Source: Pseudomonas floridensis (lineage in GTDB: Bacteria > Pseudomonadota > Gammaproteobacteria > Pseudomonadales > Pseudomonadaceae). From it: 64,000 nt of DNA. Location of the stretch: positions 1 through 64,000 of the forward strand of contig NZ_MUIO01000072.1 in the NCBI RefSeq assembly GCF_002087235.1. Direction: 5' to 3'. Shown here one piece after another: positions 54,890 through 63,477 of this stretch. Under the pieces are notes generated by a model. The model worked only from the letters and a program-made list of their open reading frames with translations. It was not told the origin of the DNA and did not search any database. A program made the position numbers and the translations under genes. Numbering within the stretch: position 1 is the stretch's first letter; the number at the start of each line of letters is the position of its first letter.

Positions 54890-55905
54890 TTTTCGCGGTC
54901 GCCGGATCCGGGAAAACTAGCCTGGTGATTGATGGCCTGAGCCTTGACCAGCGCGCCCTGATCGTCACCTATACCGAGAACAACTATCGCCACCTTCGAC
55001 ACCGCATCATCCAAAAATTCGGGACGATTCCGCCCAACATCACCGTCATGACGTACTTCTCCTTTTTGCACGGTTTTTGTTACCGGCCACTGCTGCAATT
55101 AGAGCTGAATACCCGGGGCATGAACTTCCGACTGCCAACCAACCCTCGGACGCCGCTCAGCGATATGGCGCGCTTTAGGGATGGCAGTCGAAGGCTCTAC
55201 TACAACCGCCTGGCTAAATTGCTGGAGATGAGAAAATGCATACCTGCGATACGCGCGCGGGTCGAGCGTTTCTATGACTGTGTCTACGTCGACGAGGTGC
55301 AGGATTTCGCCGGCCACGACTTCAACCTATTGCTGGATATCTCGAAAGCAAAGGCCAGTATGACCTTTGTTGGAGACTTCTTTCAGCATACTTACGACAC
55401 CAGCCGGGACGGCTCGGTTAATAAATCACTGCATGACGACATCACCAAGTACGAGAAACGATTCCGTGACGCCGGAATCAAGGTGGACAAAACCACTCTG
55501 GGGCACAGCTGGCGGTGCTCAACAACCGTCTGCGATTTCATCAATGCGCAGCTGCAGATCACCATGGGCGCGCAGCAGGAGCGGGCCAGTAAGATCATTA
55601 CGGTCGGAGAACCCGGACAAGCCGCGACCCTTCACGCCGATCCAAACGTCGTGAAGCTCTTCTTGAAGGAACACGATAAATACAATTGCCACTCGCTGAA
55701 CTGGGGAGCGAGCAAAGGCATGGATCACTTCGGGCACGTGTGTGTCGTGTTGGGCGCTGACACCTGGAAACGATACCAGAATGGCAACTTACACGAGGCC
55801 AATCCACAGACTCGAAACAAGCTGTACGTTGCTTGCTCGCGCGCAAATGGCGACCTCTACATCGTTCCCGACAAGCTTTTCAATCCGTTGAAGAAAGCCC
55901 GGTAG
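54874..55905 (+). CDS. Short UvrD-like helicase/ATPase (GajB-like)
   Basis: A 343-aa protein. Walker A is FAVAGSGKTSLVID (residues 7-20), Walker B CVYVDEVQDFAGHD (about 147), a motif III-like FVGDFFQHTYD, WGASKGMDHFGHVCVVLG (motif V, about 290) and NKLYVACSRANGDLYIV (motif VI, about 317). It is far smaller than UvrD (about 700 aa) or GajB (about 500 aa): the 2B and most accessory parts are missing. The 16-bp overlap with the OLD gene shows tight coupling. It may be a translocase or sensor ATPase rather than a processive helicase. Confidence 0.8.
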   Translation: MDKSVIFAVAGSGKTSLVIDGLSLDQRALIVTYTENNYRHLRHRIIQKFGTIPPNITVMTYFSFLHGFCYRPLLQLELNTRGMNFRLPTNPRTPLSDMARFRDGSRRLYYNRLAKLLEMRKCIPAIRARVERFYDCVYVDEVQDFAGHDFNLLLDISKAKASMTFVGDFFQHTYDTSRDGSVNKSLHDDITKYEKRFRDAGIKVDKTTLGHSWRCSTTVCDFINAQLQITMGAQQERASKIITVGEPGQAATLHADPNVVKLFLKEHDKYNCHSLNWGASKGMDHFGHVCVVLGADTWKRYQNGNLHEANPQTRNKLYVACSRANGDLYIVPDKLFNPLKKAR

Positions 55906-55910
55906 CCGGC

Positions 55911-56933
55911 TTAGTAGTCTTTGTGGGCAAGATGGTGGTGGTAGCTACATAGGCCGCCAGAATCTTGGTCATAGACGCCTAGGCTACTGCTGCACACGGC
56001 GCATTCCGTGTAGTCCAGTTCAGCAAAGCAGATTGCACATTGCCCATGCTCCACGAGAAAGGTGTCGTTACCGCACTCGTGGCACGTTTCGCTGCACGCA
56101 TCCCCACCATCTTTTACGTTCACATAATTGATGCCAGCTAGCGATTCCGCTAGGGCAGGCACCATGACCGCCTCGTAGCTGCTGGATTCCAGGCATACCA
56201 TGCAGACGAATTCTAAGCTCTCAGGATCGAGCGTCGGATCGCTGACCCGAACCAGCTGAGAGTCGCACTTGGGGCAGCGAACTTCGTTAACAGCAGCGGC
56301 AAGCTCGGGAAAAACCCAGTCAACTTGCTCCAACGACTCCAAGCACGCTTTGTATTGTTGTGCGTAGACCTGCTCGACCTCCACTAGGGATTGCCAGCAT
56401 GACCGCCCCAACAGCTTCGCAGGATCTTCGCCCAAGTGGGGCTGGCAGAACTGGATGATGAGCTGCAACGAATTAGCGATGGCCTCCTGCATCTGGGAGT
56501 GCGAAACAAGGCTGTAATAGTGCTCAGTTGAATTCCGGATTTTCTGAAGATTTTCAAGCAGCTTCCACTCAACACCCGTGATGCCGAGCGATGAGAGCCG
56601 TTTTTGGATCTCCATGTAATCAACGGTTTTCTTTCCCTTGCCCTTCCAGGTCACGTCCTGGGTCTGAGGGTGGATGACCGGGCTGATATCGGTTTTCAAT
56701 AAAACCTCATCCGACCCAAGTGGACTGAGTTGCTGCAGCCTACATTTGAACAGCAACAGTAAACCCGCGTAGAGATTGCGGATTGCCGAGAGAACCCTTC
56801 TCGGGTCGTCGCTATGGAAATCCTCCACGCCAAGCTGAATGGATGTGACAGCGTTCTGCATCATGCTCATTCGTAAAGCCTCAACGAATCTACCCACACC
56901 TGATTCAACAACTGTTGCTATGAGCTGCGACAA
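55911..56933 (-). CDS. HEPN-like domain protein with C-terminal zinc ribbons
   Basis: A 340-aa protein. The N-terminal helices (ALRMSMMQNAVTSIQLGVED, RVLSAIRNLYAGLLLLFKCR) and LQKIRNSTEHYYSL (R-x4-H, about residue 132) suggest a HEPN domain. The last 120 residues have paired Cys: VRCPKCDSQ, FVCMVCLES, SETCHECGND, QCAICFAELDYTECAVC, enough for about two to three zinc ribbons. Zinc ribbons often bind nucleic acid, so an RNA-targeting factor is plausible. The gene converges on the OLD/UvrD unit with only 5 bp between stops. The family has not been named here. Confidence 0.7.
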   Translation of the reverse strand: MSQLIATVVESGVGRFVEALRMSMMQNAVTSIQLGVEDFHSDDPRRVLSAIRNLYAGLLLLFKCRLQQLSPLGSDEVLLKTDISPVIHPQTQDVTWKGKGKKTVDYMEIQKRLSSLGITGVEWKLLENLQKIRNSTEHYYSLVSHSQMQEAIANSLQLIIQFCQPHLGEDPAKLLGRSCWQSLVEVEQVYAQQYKACLESLEQVDWVFPELAAAVNEVRCPKCDSQLVRVSDPTLDPESLEFVCMVCLESSSYEAVMVPALAESLAGINYVNVKDGGDACSETCHECGNDTFLVEHGQCAICFAELDYTECAVCSSSLGVYDQDSGGLCSYHHHLAHKDY

Positions 56934-57193
56934 CGAGGGTACTGTATCCGCGTATCCCCTTCCTGTACTAATGGGACGCCCTCTGCGCGACTAGCTGAGT
57001 GACGATGGTGTTTCGGGAAAAGGCCAAGTGCCTGGGCTGCTCACACCATCTAGGTACAGACGAAGACACCTGCAGGCATATGGAATGCTTTATTCAACCA
57101 CCGCCTCGCTCTCCCGCCGAAAACGGCTGATGCGTTATCGGTATCGAAAGATGATCGTTGACCGGGGTTGTTTGATCCCAGCCTTCTCAGCGC

Positions 57194-57661
57194 TTAGCGG
57201 CTCAACTGCCGCAGGTAGCGAAGCCCCACACGCATCAGGTCGACCAGGCGGTTGAGCTTGCGGTAGAAGTTATCAGCATCCACTAGAAACCCCAGGCGAT
57301 CCTTGATGCCATCACGCTCGTGGGCCATTGCCTTATAGCCGGCTGTTTCAATCATCCCCACGACGACCATAGCTTGGCAGGCAGTGGCCAACTGACGATG
57401 ACGCTCAATGTCGGGCGTATAGCGAACAGAGTTGTTGAACATCCGGTGATAGCCCAGCATGGCGCAGTAAGCAGTGCTGCCAGCAACGAAGAGCTGCATC
57501 GTGCTGACGTGCACACCCAGGCCACTGAGGTACTCGGATATCTGTGGGGTATGTGAGCAAGCCACTGCATATAGAACCGGACACGCCACGACGGAAACGA
57601 GTGCTTGGTTGGTAGACGGGATGGCGACAGCGCGATTGAACATGCGACGCAGATAACTCAT
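57194..57661 (-). CDS. Membrane-associated protein of unknown function
   Basis: A 155-aa protein with hydrophobic stretches at about 20-37 (ALVSVVACPVLYAVAC) and 53-72 (TMQLFVAGSTAYCAMLGY) and a charged C-terminal helix (DADNFYRKLNRLVDLMRVGL). No motif recognised. The start at 57661 is used; AGTTGCC precedes it with little ribosome-site character. An inverted repeat ACCCCG/CGGGGT followed on the minus strand by a T-rich run lies just upstream (57682-57707). Confidence 0.5.
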   Translation of the reverse strand: MSYLRRMFNRAVAIPSTNQALVSVVACPVLYAVACSHTPQISEYLSGLGVHVSTMQLFVAGSTAYCAMLGYHRMFNNSVRYTPDIERHRQLATACQAMVVVGMIETAGYKAMAHERDGIKDRLGFLVDADNFYRKLNRLVDLMRVGLRYLRQLSR

Positions 57662-58134
57662 GGCAACTCCTGATTAACGAAAAACTCACCCCGACGAAAA
57701 GCGGGGTACCCGATTAGCATCAACAGTCAGCGAATCCCTCGCAACCCAATCGATTGCAGTTGCTGATTCTGGTTGAGTTCATCGTGTCGCGACATCTTCT
57801 CCAAGCGCTTCCCAGATGGGCCTAGCTCGGCGGCATAGCAAGCGGAGCGCGCAGGCGTGAGGATAGAAGCCCGCAGGGCCAAGACAGGCCATTCATGGTC
57901 GGGCTCGGTTCACGACAGCCAACCCGGAACGGCCCCGCCACAAAACATCCAGTATGTACCATTAATGCCTTCCGCCTCATTGCTAAACTCTGTCCCTTTA
58001 CCGCTGGCATAAATTGTTAACGGAGATGCCGCATCAGATCGTTGTGTTGAGCCCTGGGCAATATCGCCTGAAGGCTGACTTTATCCTCGATTTGTACCAA
58101 ATCGGCCACCGGCCACCGGCCACCGGCCGCCCCG
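57662..58134. other. Intergenic region with hairpin, dispersed repeat copy and short tandem repeats
   Basis: 473 bp without a convincing gene. It holds a minus-strand terminator-like hairpin (57688-57707), the inverted copy of the dispersed repeat (57851-57920, see 43529-43600), and three tandem copies of CCACCGG at about 58107-58127. Confidence 0.5.
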
Positions 58135-58935
58135 CTATGAACGCCGCTTCGGAACTTTGTGCCACTGGGGGTTGAGCACTAGCAACTCGGCATCAAGCAC
58201 GGTTCGGGAAATTAAGGATAGCGTTGCGAGAGTCGGACGTGTTCGGATCACATGGATAATCTCGTCCGTGTCGATCTCTTTGCCAAGAGCCTGGAATCCC
58301 TTCCCTCGTTGGGATCTGGCGACTTTCATCGAGTCAATGATATCCTCACCTAGCCTGATGACCCAATCTTCCTGGACGGGCTTAGCCGCCAAGCCTCTTA
58401 GGAAGCTATTTAGCGTATCGAACTCTACCTCCACTGGGTCTTCAGAGCATCGATAGGCAGGCCCAGTTCTGTTGAACACCACATAGTGATTCTCATCATC
58501 AGGAAGCGGCTTTATCTGTGACGGGCGGAAGGCAGCAGAATTATCAAGAATCTGATCATTCAGGTAGTGATGATTGAGCTCCGCCGACCGGTGAAACATC
58601 GGTGCGGTGTATGCAACGAGATTCCCTTTGCTCTCCAGACTCAGCAGCAGATCGTGCTGATCAGAAAGGGTTCGCGCATGAAGGTGCCACCGGTAGTAAG
58701 GCCCACCCATCAGTAGGTGCTCCTTGCAGTTCGACCGCGACATGAAGTGGCTGAGCTTGAACTGAAGGAAGATGGCTGTTCCCCCGGTTATCTTGACGTC
58801 ATAACCTCCACCTGCCCGACCTTCGGCATACTGCGTGGGAAATTGTGGGGCAGCAGAAATCGACGATCCCATCATGGTCACAGCCTCGCTGGTGACGGCA
58901 AAGCCATAAGAAAACTCGGAGATATCAGGCTTCAT
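58135..58935 (-). CDS. Unknown protein, possible PD-(D/E)XK-like fold
   Basis: A 266-aa protein; the start at 58935 has AAGGA six bases upstream. Around residues 44-60 the sequence GGYDVKITGGTAIFLQFKLS fits D…(E/Q)-x-K of a PD-(D/E)XK-type nuclease core, with Gln in place of Glu. The remainder (DSMKVARSQRGKGFQALGKE, TDEIIHVIRTRPTLATLSLI) is unrecognised. No partner. It could be an orphan restriction-like or structural gene; confidence in function is low, in coding good. Confidence 0.6.
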   Translation of the reverse strand: MKPDISEFSYGFAVTSEAVTMMGSSISAAPQFPTQYAEGRAGGGYDVKITGGTAIFLQFKLSHFMSRSNCKEHLLMGGPYYRWHLHARTLSDQHDLLLSLESKGNLVAYTAPMFHRSAELNHHYLNDQILDNSAAFRPSQIKPLPDDENHYVVFNRTGPAYRCSEDPVEVEFDTLNSFLRGLAAKPVQEDWVIRLGEDIIDSMKVARSQRGKGFQALGKEIDTDEIIHVIRTRPTLATLSLISRTVLDAELLVLNPQWHKVPKRRS

Positions 58936-59198
58936 AGAAATCCTTGTCAGGTAGTCTGATTGAATGGAGCTTAGCTGTGCTTTCAGGGGCGCTTGGTTCG
59001 CTCAGGTTTTGTAGGTTTGCTCCGGTTGGTGGGCGCTGACCAAATACTGACAGGATCAAAGAGCGCGCGCTTGGACTCCATCGTTATACCTGCGGGGTAC
59101 CAGGCAGCGAGTCCACCCTCCCCTCGCCTCATCGATCCTATGATAGATGTCTATGTACTCATTACCGTAGCTCGTACCATTCTCCTCAGTCGGAGTTA

Positions 59199-59492
59199 CT
59201 AATATCTGCTCGTTACGTTACGCATTCCACGCCATCCGACCACCCATTCCACGGTCATCCGGCCAGGCAGTCGGAGCGTAGCGACGCAGATTTGCATTGT
59301 TAGTCTGAAGTCTCTGTCGCCGTCAATTTCGTTGCGCGCCTGCGCATCGATTCGCCCTTCAGTTCGATTCAGTATGGCACTACTCAACCGCATATAGATT
59401 AGTCCGATATCTTGATAGTCGCTCAAATGGCAACCTTCTTCTTTCTTGAGCAGATGGCGAAACTCACCTATCCAGTGCCCCCGGATAGCCAT
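59199..59492 (-). CDS. Small unknown protein at end of transposition operon
   Basis: A 97-aa protein. A very strong ribosome site (GGAGGAGGG) sits seven bases before the ATG at 59492, supporting translation. Sequence highlights: MAIRGHWIGEFRHLLKKEEG, LIYMRLSSAILNRTEGRIDA. No family recognised. Same strand as the tni-like genes and may be the last gene of that operon. Confidence 0.5.
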   Translation of the reverse strand: MAIRGHWIGEFRHLLKKEEGCHLSDYQDIGLIYMRLSSAILNRTEGRIDAQARNEIDGDRDFRLTMQICVATLRLPGRMTVEWVVGWRGMRNVTSRY

Positions 59493-59558
59493 GAAGCCCT
59501 CCTCCCAAGCCTCAACGACAAGTTCACATGGGCTTGCGCGTAAATTAACTTAGCCTCA

Positions 59559-59891
59559 TTAGAGCGCGCTGGTCATCACATTGACGACTATTCTGTCCTT
59601 CATCTCATTCACCTTGCCTACAAATCCTTTGGCTCCGAGAGCCTTGATAAAACGGCGATTCACGTCTGAGTTCAGAACTGTGAATTTACGATCTTTCTCT
59701 GCAAACCTGTTGAACCCTTCCTCGTCGAGATTTTTGAGGATGCCTGCCGTGTGAGGCCACTCCACCGCCTTTGTTGTCACGATCTGCAAGAACGCTTCAG
59801 TGCGACGTTTCGAAGGTATCGTGTTGCGCCCTGTTGCGGCAGTGTTCACGATAGGGATAGATGCTGCTTTGATGGGCCCGGTAGTCTTCAT
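59559..59891 (-). CDS. Small unknown protein downstream of tniQ-like gene
   Basis: A 110-aa basic protein (KDRKFTVLNSDVNRRFIKAL, GKVNEMKDRIVVNVMTSAL). GGGAGA lies upstream, but at long spacing (about 13 bases). It follows the 175-aa unknown gene by 24 bp and is probably in the same operon. No known domain. Confidence 0.5.
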   Translation of the reverse strand: MKTTGPIKAASIPIVNTAATGRNTIPSKRRTEAFLQIVTTKAVEWPHTAGILKNLDEEGFNRFAEKDRKFTVLNSDVNRRFIKALGAKGFVGKVNEMKDRIVVNVMTSAL

Positions 59892-59915
59892 AATGCGATA
59901 TTCATCTCCCTAGGA

Positions 59916-60443
59916 TCAAAGTTGAATATCGCCACCAGCTCCGTCTGGCAACGAGGAACCAGCAGTAATCTCGTTAGCATATTCGATGCAGGCTTCGATT
60001 CGCTCAAGCAATAGGGTGTAGGGGGTTCGGATGGGATTGCAGAGGTGACCGATATGCTTGGCATTTATGTCGTAGAAGCCCTTTAATAGGTTGTTAGTCA
60101 GCAAGTTAAATCCAGCCGGTGGAAGTTTTCGGACAACGCGAAAAGGGCCAAAGCTGTCATACCCCAAGCCCACGACTCCACGTGAAGTAATGCTCAAAGC
60201 CTGATGCTGATTAAAATCGAGTCGTCCTGCTTGCCATAACCAAAAACGACTAGGATGACGGTTGTCGATCAAGGCTGGTTTGGAAAACCTATGAGTGTCC
60301 TCCCTGAACAAGAGCGTATAGGTCAGAATCTTCCATGTAACGACGTTGACGTACAGGACGACAGTGAAGCTGTGGTATGACCAAGCGCCGGCTGAATGGA
60401 ACATGCAGGCTGGCCGCCATGAAATCATCGTGATGTTATACAT
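59916..60443 (-). CDS. Unknown protein overlapping the tniQ stop
   Basis: A 175-aa protein if begun at ATG 60443, which overlaps the last eight bases of the tniQ-like gene, so translation is likely coupled. Sequence: CMFHSAGAWSYHSFTVVLYV, REDTHRFSKPALIDNRHPSR, ERIEACIEYANEITAGSS. No family recognised. Position directly after tniQ in a Tn7/Tn5053-like operon suggests an accessory role for the element. Confidence 0.55.
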   Translation of the reverse strand: MYNITMISWRPACMFHSAGAWSYHSFTVVLYVNVVTWKILTYTLLFREDTHRFSKPALIDNRHPSRFWLWQAGRLDFNQHQALSITSRGVVGLGYDSFGPFRVVRKLPPAGFNLLTNNLLKGFYDINAKHIGHLCNPIRTPYTLLLERIEACIEYANEITAGSSLPDGAGGDIQL

Positions 60444-61464
60444 CGTAGCAGAGCCTGACCAATTTTGGGATATAAAGGCCAGCAAGATTTAGATGCGGCG
60501 TCTCATAAAGTTTAAGCTCGGAAATAAGCAGGCCCAACAGTATTCCAGACTCGTCCAGCAGAGACCATATCGAGTCCTTGCAAAACGGCGCATAGTAGTT
60601 TTCATGAAGAGTTTTACTCGCCTGATCACGGGTAATCCAACCCAACATGATTGCACTAAAATAAAGAGCATATAGCCGCGCCATGCAGGTGCTACGATAA
60701 ATTTCCTGATAAAAATTCCCATGGACACTAGGGCTTGCATAACCTTCATCCCCACCCCAATATTCAAACGCAAACCTGGGATAACCGTGATGCAGCGCGG
60801 GCATCATCATAGCCCTCATTAAGGTGAGCAAGAACATTTGCACCTTAAAGCTTTCCCCAGACTTGGCTGCAAGCCTCGTGAGCTTGTCCAATCGCCGTTG
60901 AACTTTAAAGGTTAGGCCATGCCGCAGTCTCCCCACTTCTCTCATCTTGTCGCAGCCCTCCTTAAACTTGTTTTTATCCCAGTATGAAACAAATGCCTGA
61001 ACGGTGTAGTCGTCGAAGTCCTCAAATAGAATCGATGAGTCGTGAAGCGGAATGCCATGTAGATCACAGAGTGGCTTCGTCAAATAGCACCACTGTAGCT
61101 TGCAGACAGGAATGCCGACTTTTCGAAAGGAGTCAATGAAGCATTGTGAACAGAATGCTCTTCTGAACTGACTGGGGATGGCAGGCCGATTAAACCCAGG
61201 AAAGCGTTTGTTCAGCCAAGGTTGGCCAATGTCAAAGGTCTTCTTGAACGACTCTACGAACTCGTTCTCGCTCAAAAGGTCGCGGTCGGCAAACCATTCG
61301 CCGTTTATAGCTCTGTTGTCACGGGTTACGATCATACCGTCCTGCGAGTTAAACCGCTCCTGACTGAGGAACGGTATATGCGCGGATGAGTTCACTCTCC
61401 ACAACCATGAAGACAAGGTCTCGTCTGCCAGGGGTTCTGGAAGAGAAGTATTTCGCGATTTCAT
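60436..61464 (-). CDS. TniQ/TnsD-family target-selection protein
   Basis: A 342-aa protein; ATG 61464 has AAAGGA nine bases before, while an upstream GTG (61491) is less likely. The N-terminus LPEPLADETLSSWLWRVNSS is the TniQ hallmark. Zinc-binding residues follow: FCSQCFIDSF (about 110) and KPLCDLHGIPLHDS (about 140). The C-terminal 180 residues are helical and divergent. TniQ/TnsD proteins direct transposition of Tn7 and Tn5053-class elements to particular sites and recruit the AAA+ regulator. It lies downstream of two ATPase genes and the transposase in one operon. Confidence 0.82.
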   Translation of the reverse strand: MKSRNTSLPEPLADETLSSWLWRVNSSAHIPFLSQERFNSQDGMIVTRDNRAINGEWFADRDLLSENEFVESFKKTFDIGQPWLNKRFPGFNRPAIPSQFRRAFCSQCFIDSFRKVGIPVCKLQWCYLTKPLCDLHGIPLHDSSILFEDFDDYTVQAFVSYWDKNKFKEGCDKMREVGRLRHGLTFKVQRRLDKLTRLAAKSGESFKVQMFLLTLMRAMMMPALHHGYPRFAFEYWGGDEGYASPSVHGNFYQEIYRSTCMARLYALYFSAIMLGWITRDQASKTLHENYYAPFCKDSIWSLLDESGILLGLLISELKLYETPHLNLAGLYIPKLVRLCYDV

Positions 61465-61593
61465 TGCTACTGATCCTTTATTGAGAAGCACAAGGCTGGT
61501 TGGTATGTCATATATCTTTTGCCTATGGTTTTTTTGGGGGGGTATTGGGTTTGTGGTAGGTGTTTGACTTTCTTGCTTACATCGCGGTGTACA

Positions 61594-62448
61594 TCAACCG
61601 AACGCTTTTGACTCTGCTGCATGCCGCAGCTCAGGCAAATGATAAAGAGCTTCAGGAAGCGAAGGAGCGGTTGCAAAGTTTCTAGCCCTCCCGTTAGACC
61701 TCGACAAGATCTCAAGGAGGTCTGTGCAATACAAGGATTCGCACACGTTGATTAGTTGATCGATGGTGATATCTCGCGCGCGCTTGCCTAGTCTAAGGTC
61801 GCAAGGCACCAACAAATCTGTATCGTATTGATTATTGCACCAATCATAGAACTTTCGAATTACTGCCCCAATATCAGCTGCGGGAATATTCCCTGACACG
61901 TGGACAACTATTTTTGTAACCCGATTTAACTCGGAGTAGTCTAAAATCAATTTTTTATTTCTCGTAGACAGAATGGTCGTGAAGTTTCCTGGATACCTCG
62001 TCAGCTCCTTAAGCTGGTCAAAAACCACCTCCTGCATGCCGTTTTGGCTGGTGATAATATCCAGATCGTCAAAGACAATAATCTTTCGATCAGCTTCTCG
62101 GAGATGTAACAAACTTTGAGGTGTACGCTTGTGGCTTGGAAAATCACTCAAAGGAAAAAGTGCATGAAGCACCTGTCCTACGATGTTGATTTTGTCGTCG
62201 TAAAGGCGAGGCGTTACAACAATTACACCGGATGGGTGCTTCGATGAAAACTCATCGAGTATCGAGCTAATACCAGCACCCGAAGCCCCGCGCAACATCA
62301 CAATCATGCTGCTCTTAGCATTAACGACATCATCCAAAGCTTTTATGACTTGAGTGCGCTCGGGCCAGTGATACTGGAAGCCGTGGAGGCCTTCCAGCAC
62401 CATGCGGGCAATCTGACGCTTCTTGATAGGTGACAGATTACGTTTCAT
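61594..62448 (-). CDS. AAA-type ATPase-like protein with degenerate Walker A
   Basis: A 284-aa protein. The Walker A position reads RGASGAGISS (about 54-63): the conserved Lys is Ile, so ATP hydrolysis is doubtful. A Walker B-like IIVFDDLDII follows (about 122), and a helical C-terminus. The fold is like the neighbouring TniB/TnsC-type ATPase but sequence-divergent. It begins six bases after that gene's stop. Two ATPase-like proteins in series occur in some Tn7-like and AbaR/Tn6022-like operons. A regulatory, non-hydrolysing partner is a reasonable inference. Confidence 0.75.
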   Translation of the reverse strand: MKRNLSPIKKRQIARMVLEGLHGFQYHWPERTQVIKALDDVVNAKSSMIVMLRGASGAGISSILDEFSSKHPSGVIVVTPRLYDDKINIVGQVLHALFPLSDFPSHKRTPQSLLHLREADRKIIVFDDLDIITSQNGMQEVVFDQLKELTRYPGNFTTILSTRNKKLILDYSELNRVTKIVVHVSGNIPAADIGAVIRKFYDWCNNQYDTDLLVPCDLRLGKRARDITIDQLINVCESLYCTDLLEILSRSNGRARNFATAPSLPEALYHLPELRHAAESKAFG

Positions 62449-62454
62449 TTTCTC

Positions 62455-63354
62455 TTACAAATCCCCGTCGTCAGACGGAATTTCAGCGCTACGCAGTGCG
62501 TAGTTAAAATTTGCCATGATCTCATCGATATTGTCGAGGTGGCGATGGTTGATGTGCTCCGTGCCATCAATGATGCTGGCCATAGCGGATGCTTGCAGAA
62601 TCTTTACTACGTTATCGGTGATACCGTTTCCCTTGTTCATGATTTTCAGGAACAACAGTTGATCCTGGAAATTAGTTTTCTTCTTCAGCGGCAAATGGTG
62701 GATGTAGCTGGACACAAAGTTGCGAAACTCTGGCCCATTCTCCCATCCGTTAAGAGCTACAACAGGATACCGACGTTCAAGCTGAGGATCCTGCCGCAGC
62801 ACACGTGCTGCGTCCGGCACACCAAACGCAAACACCGAAAGGCCGTAGGTGGAACCTGAAAGGTTCTTTAGTAGCGACAGATTGATGCGCTGCTGCAATT
62901 CGGTCAGGGTGAGGGCGTCATGAATCTCGTCAATCACAATCGCACGAATGTTCTCCGTCCTGATGATGTATTGAAGCTCCGGCGTGATGTTGTGACCCTG
63001 CCGAGCCCTTCGCCCAACCCCTAGGCCCAGTTCGCTCAAGATAAGATCCTTGAGGGAGTACCCATTAGGGCTCTGGTGCATGGTCACGAAAATCATCTTG
63101 TTTGCGTTCGTAGCATTCCGGGCTTGCATCTCGCCGATCAGGGCGGTTTTTCCCCCTCCTCCAGGGGCGGTTACAAGCATGCTGGGGGCATTGATCTTGT
63201 TGCGCATCTTCATGGCCAATTCCATCCGCAGAATGATTTTCTGGGCGCTCGGGTGGTGTACCCAAAAGTCATTGGAGCAGGTGATCAAACGAACATCGTC
63301 GGATTCATTGAAGTGAATAACAGACGCAGGGTGTACATGGGAATAATCTGACAT
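62455..63354 (-). CDS. TniB/TnsC-like AAA+ transposition ATPase
   Basis: A 299-aa protein. Walker A is VTAPGGGGKTALIGEM (about 62-77), Walker B IRAIVIDEIHDAL (about 135-147), and sensor-1 region YGLSVFAFGVPDA (about 170). TniB/TnsC proteins form ATP-dependent filaments on target DNA and activate the DDE transposase. It lies between the transposase and the second ATPase gene. The ribosome site before ATG 63354 is weak. Confidence 0.88.
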   Translation of the reverse strand: MSDYSHVHPASVIHFNESDDVRLITCSNDFWVHHPSAQKIILRMELAMKMRNKINAPSMLVTAPGGGGKTALIGEMQARNATNANKMIFVTMHQSPNGYSLKDLILSELGLGVGRRARQGHNITPELQYIIRTENIRAIVIDEIHDALTLTELQQRINLSLLKNLSGSTYGLSVFAFGVPDAARVLRQDPQLERRYPVVALNGWENGPEFRNFVSSYIHHLPLKKKTNFQDQLLFLKIMNKGNGITDNVVKILQASAMASIIDGTEHINHRHLDNIDEIMANFNYALRSAEIPSDDGDL

Positions 63355-63477
63355 GTTAATTCATCGAAATTGAAGTGAATGAACCGCTTGATCTTTTGAT
63401 CTTTAATCTGGGCGAAGATGCCCTGCTAAACCTCAACCCAAATTCTAAAAGAGACCTGTCTCATGCTCATATTAGAC

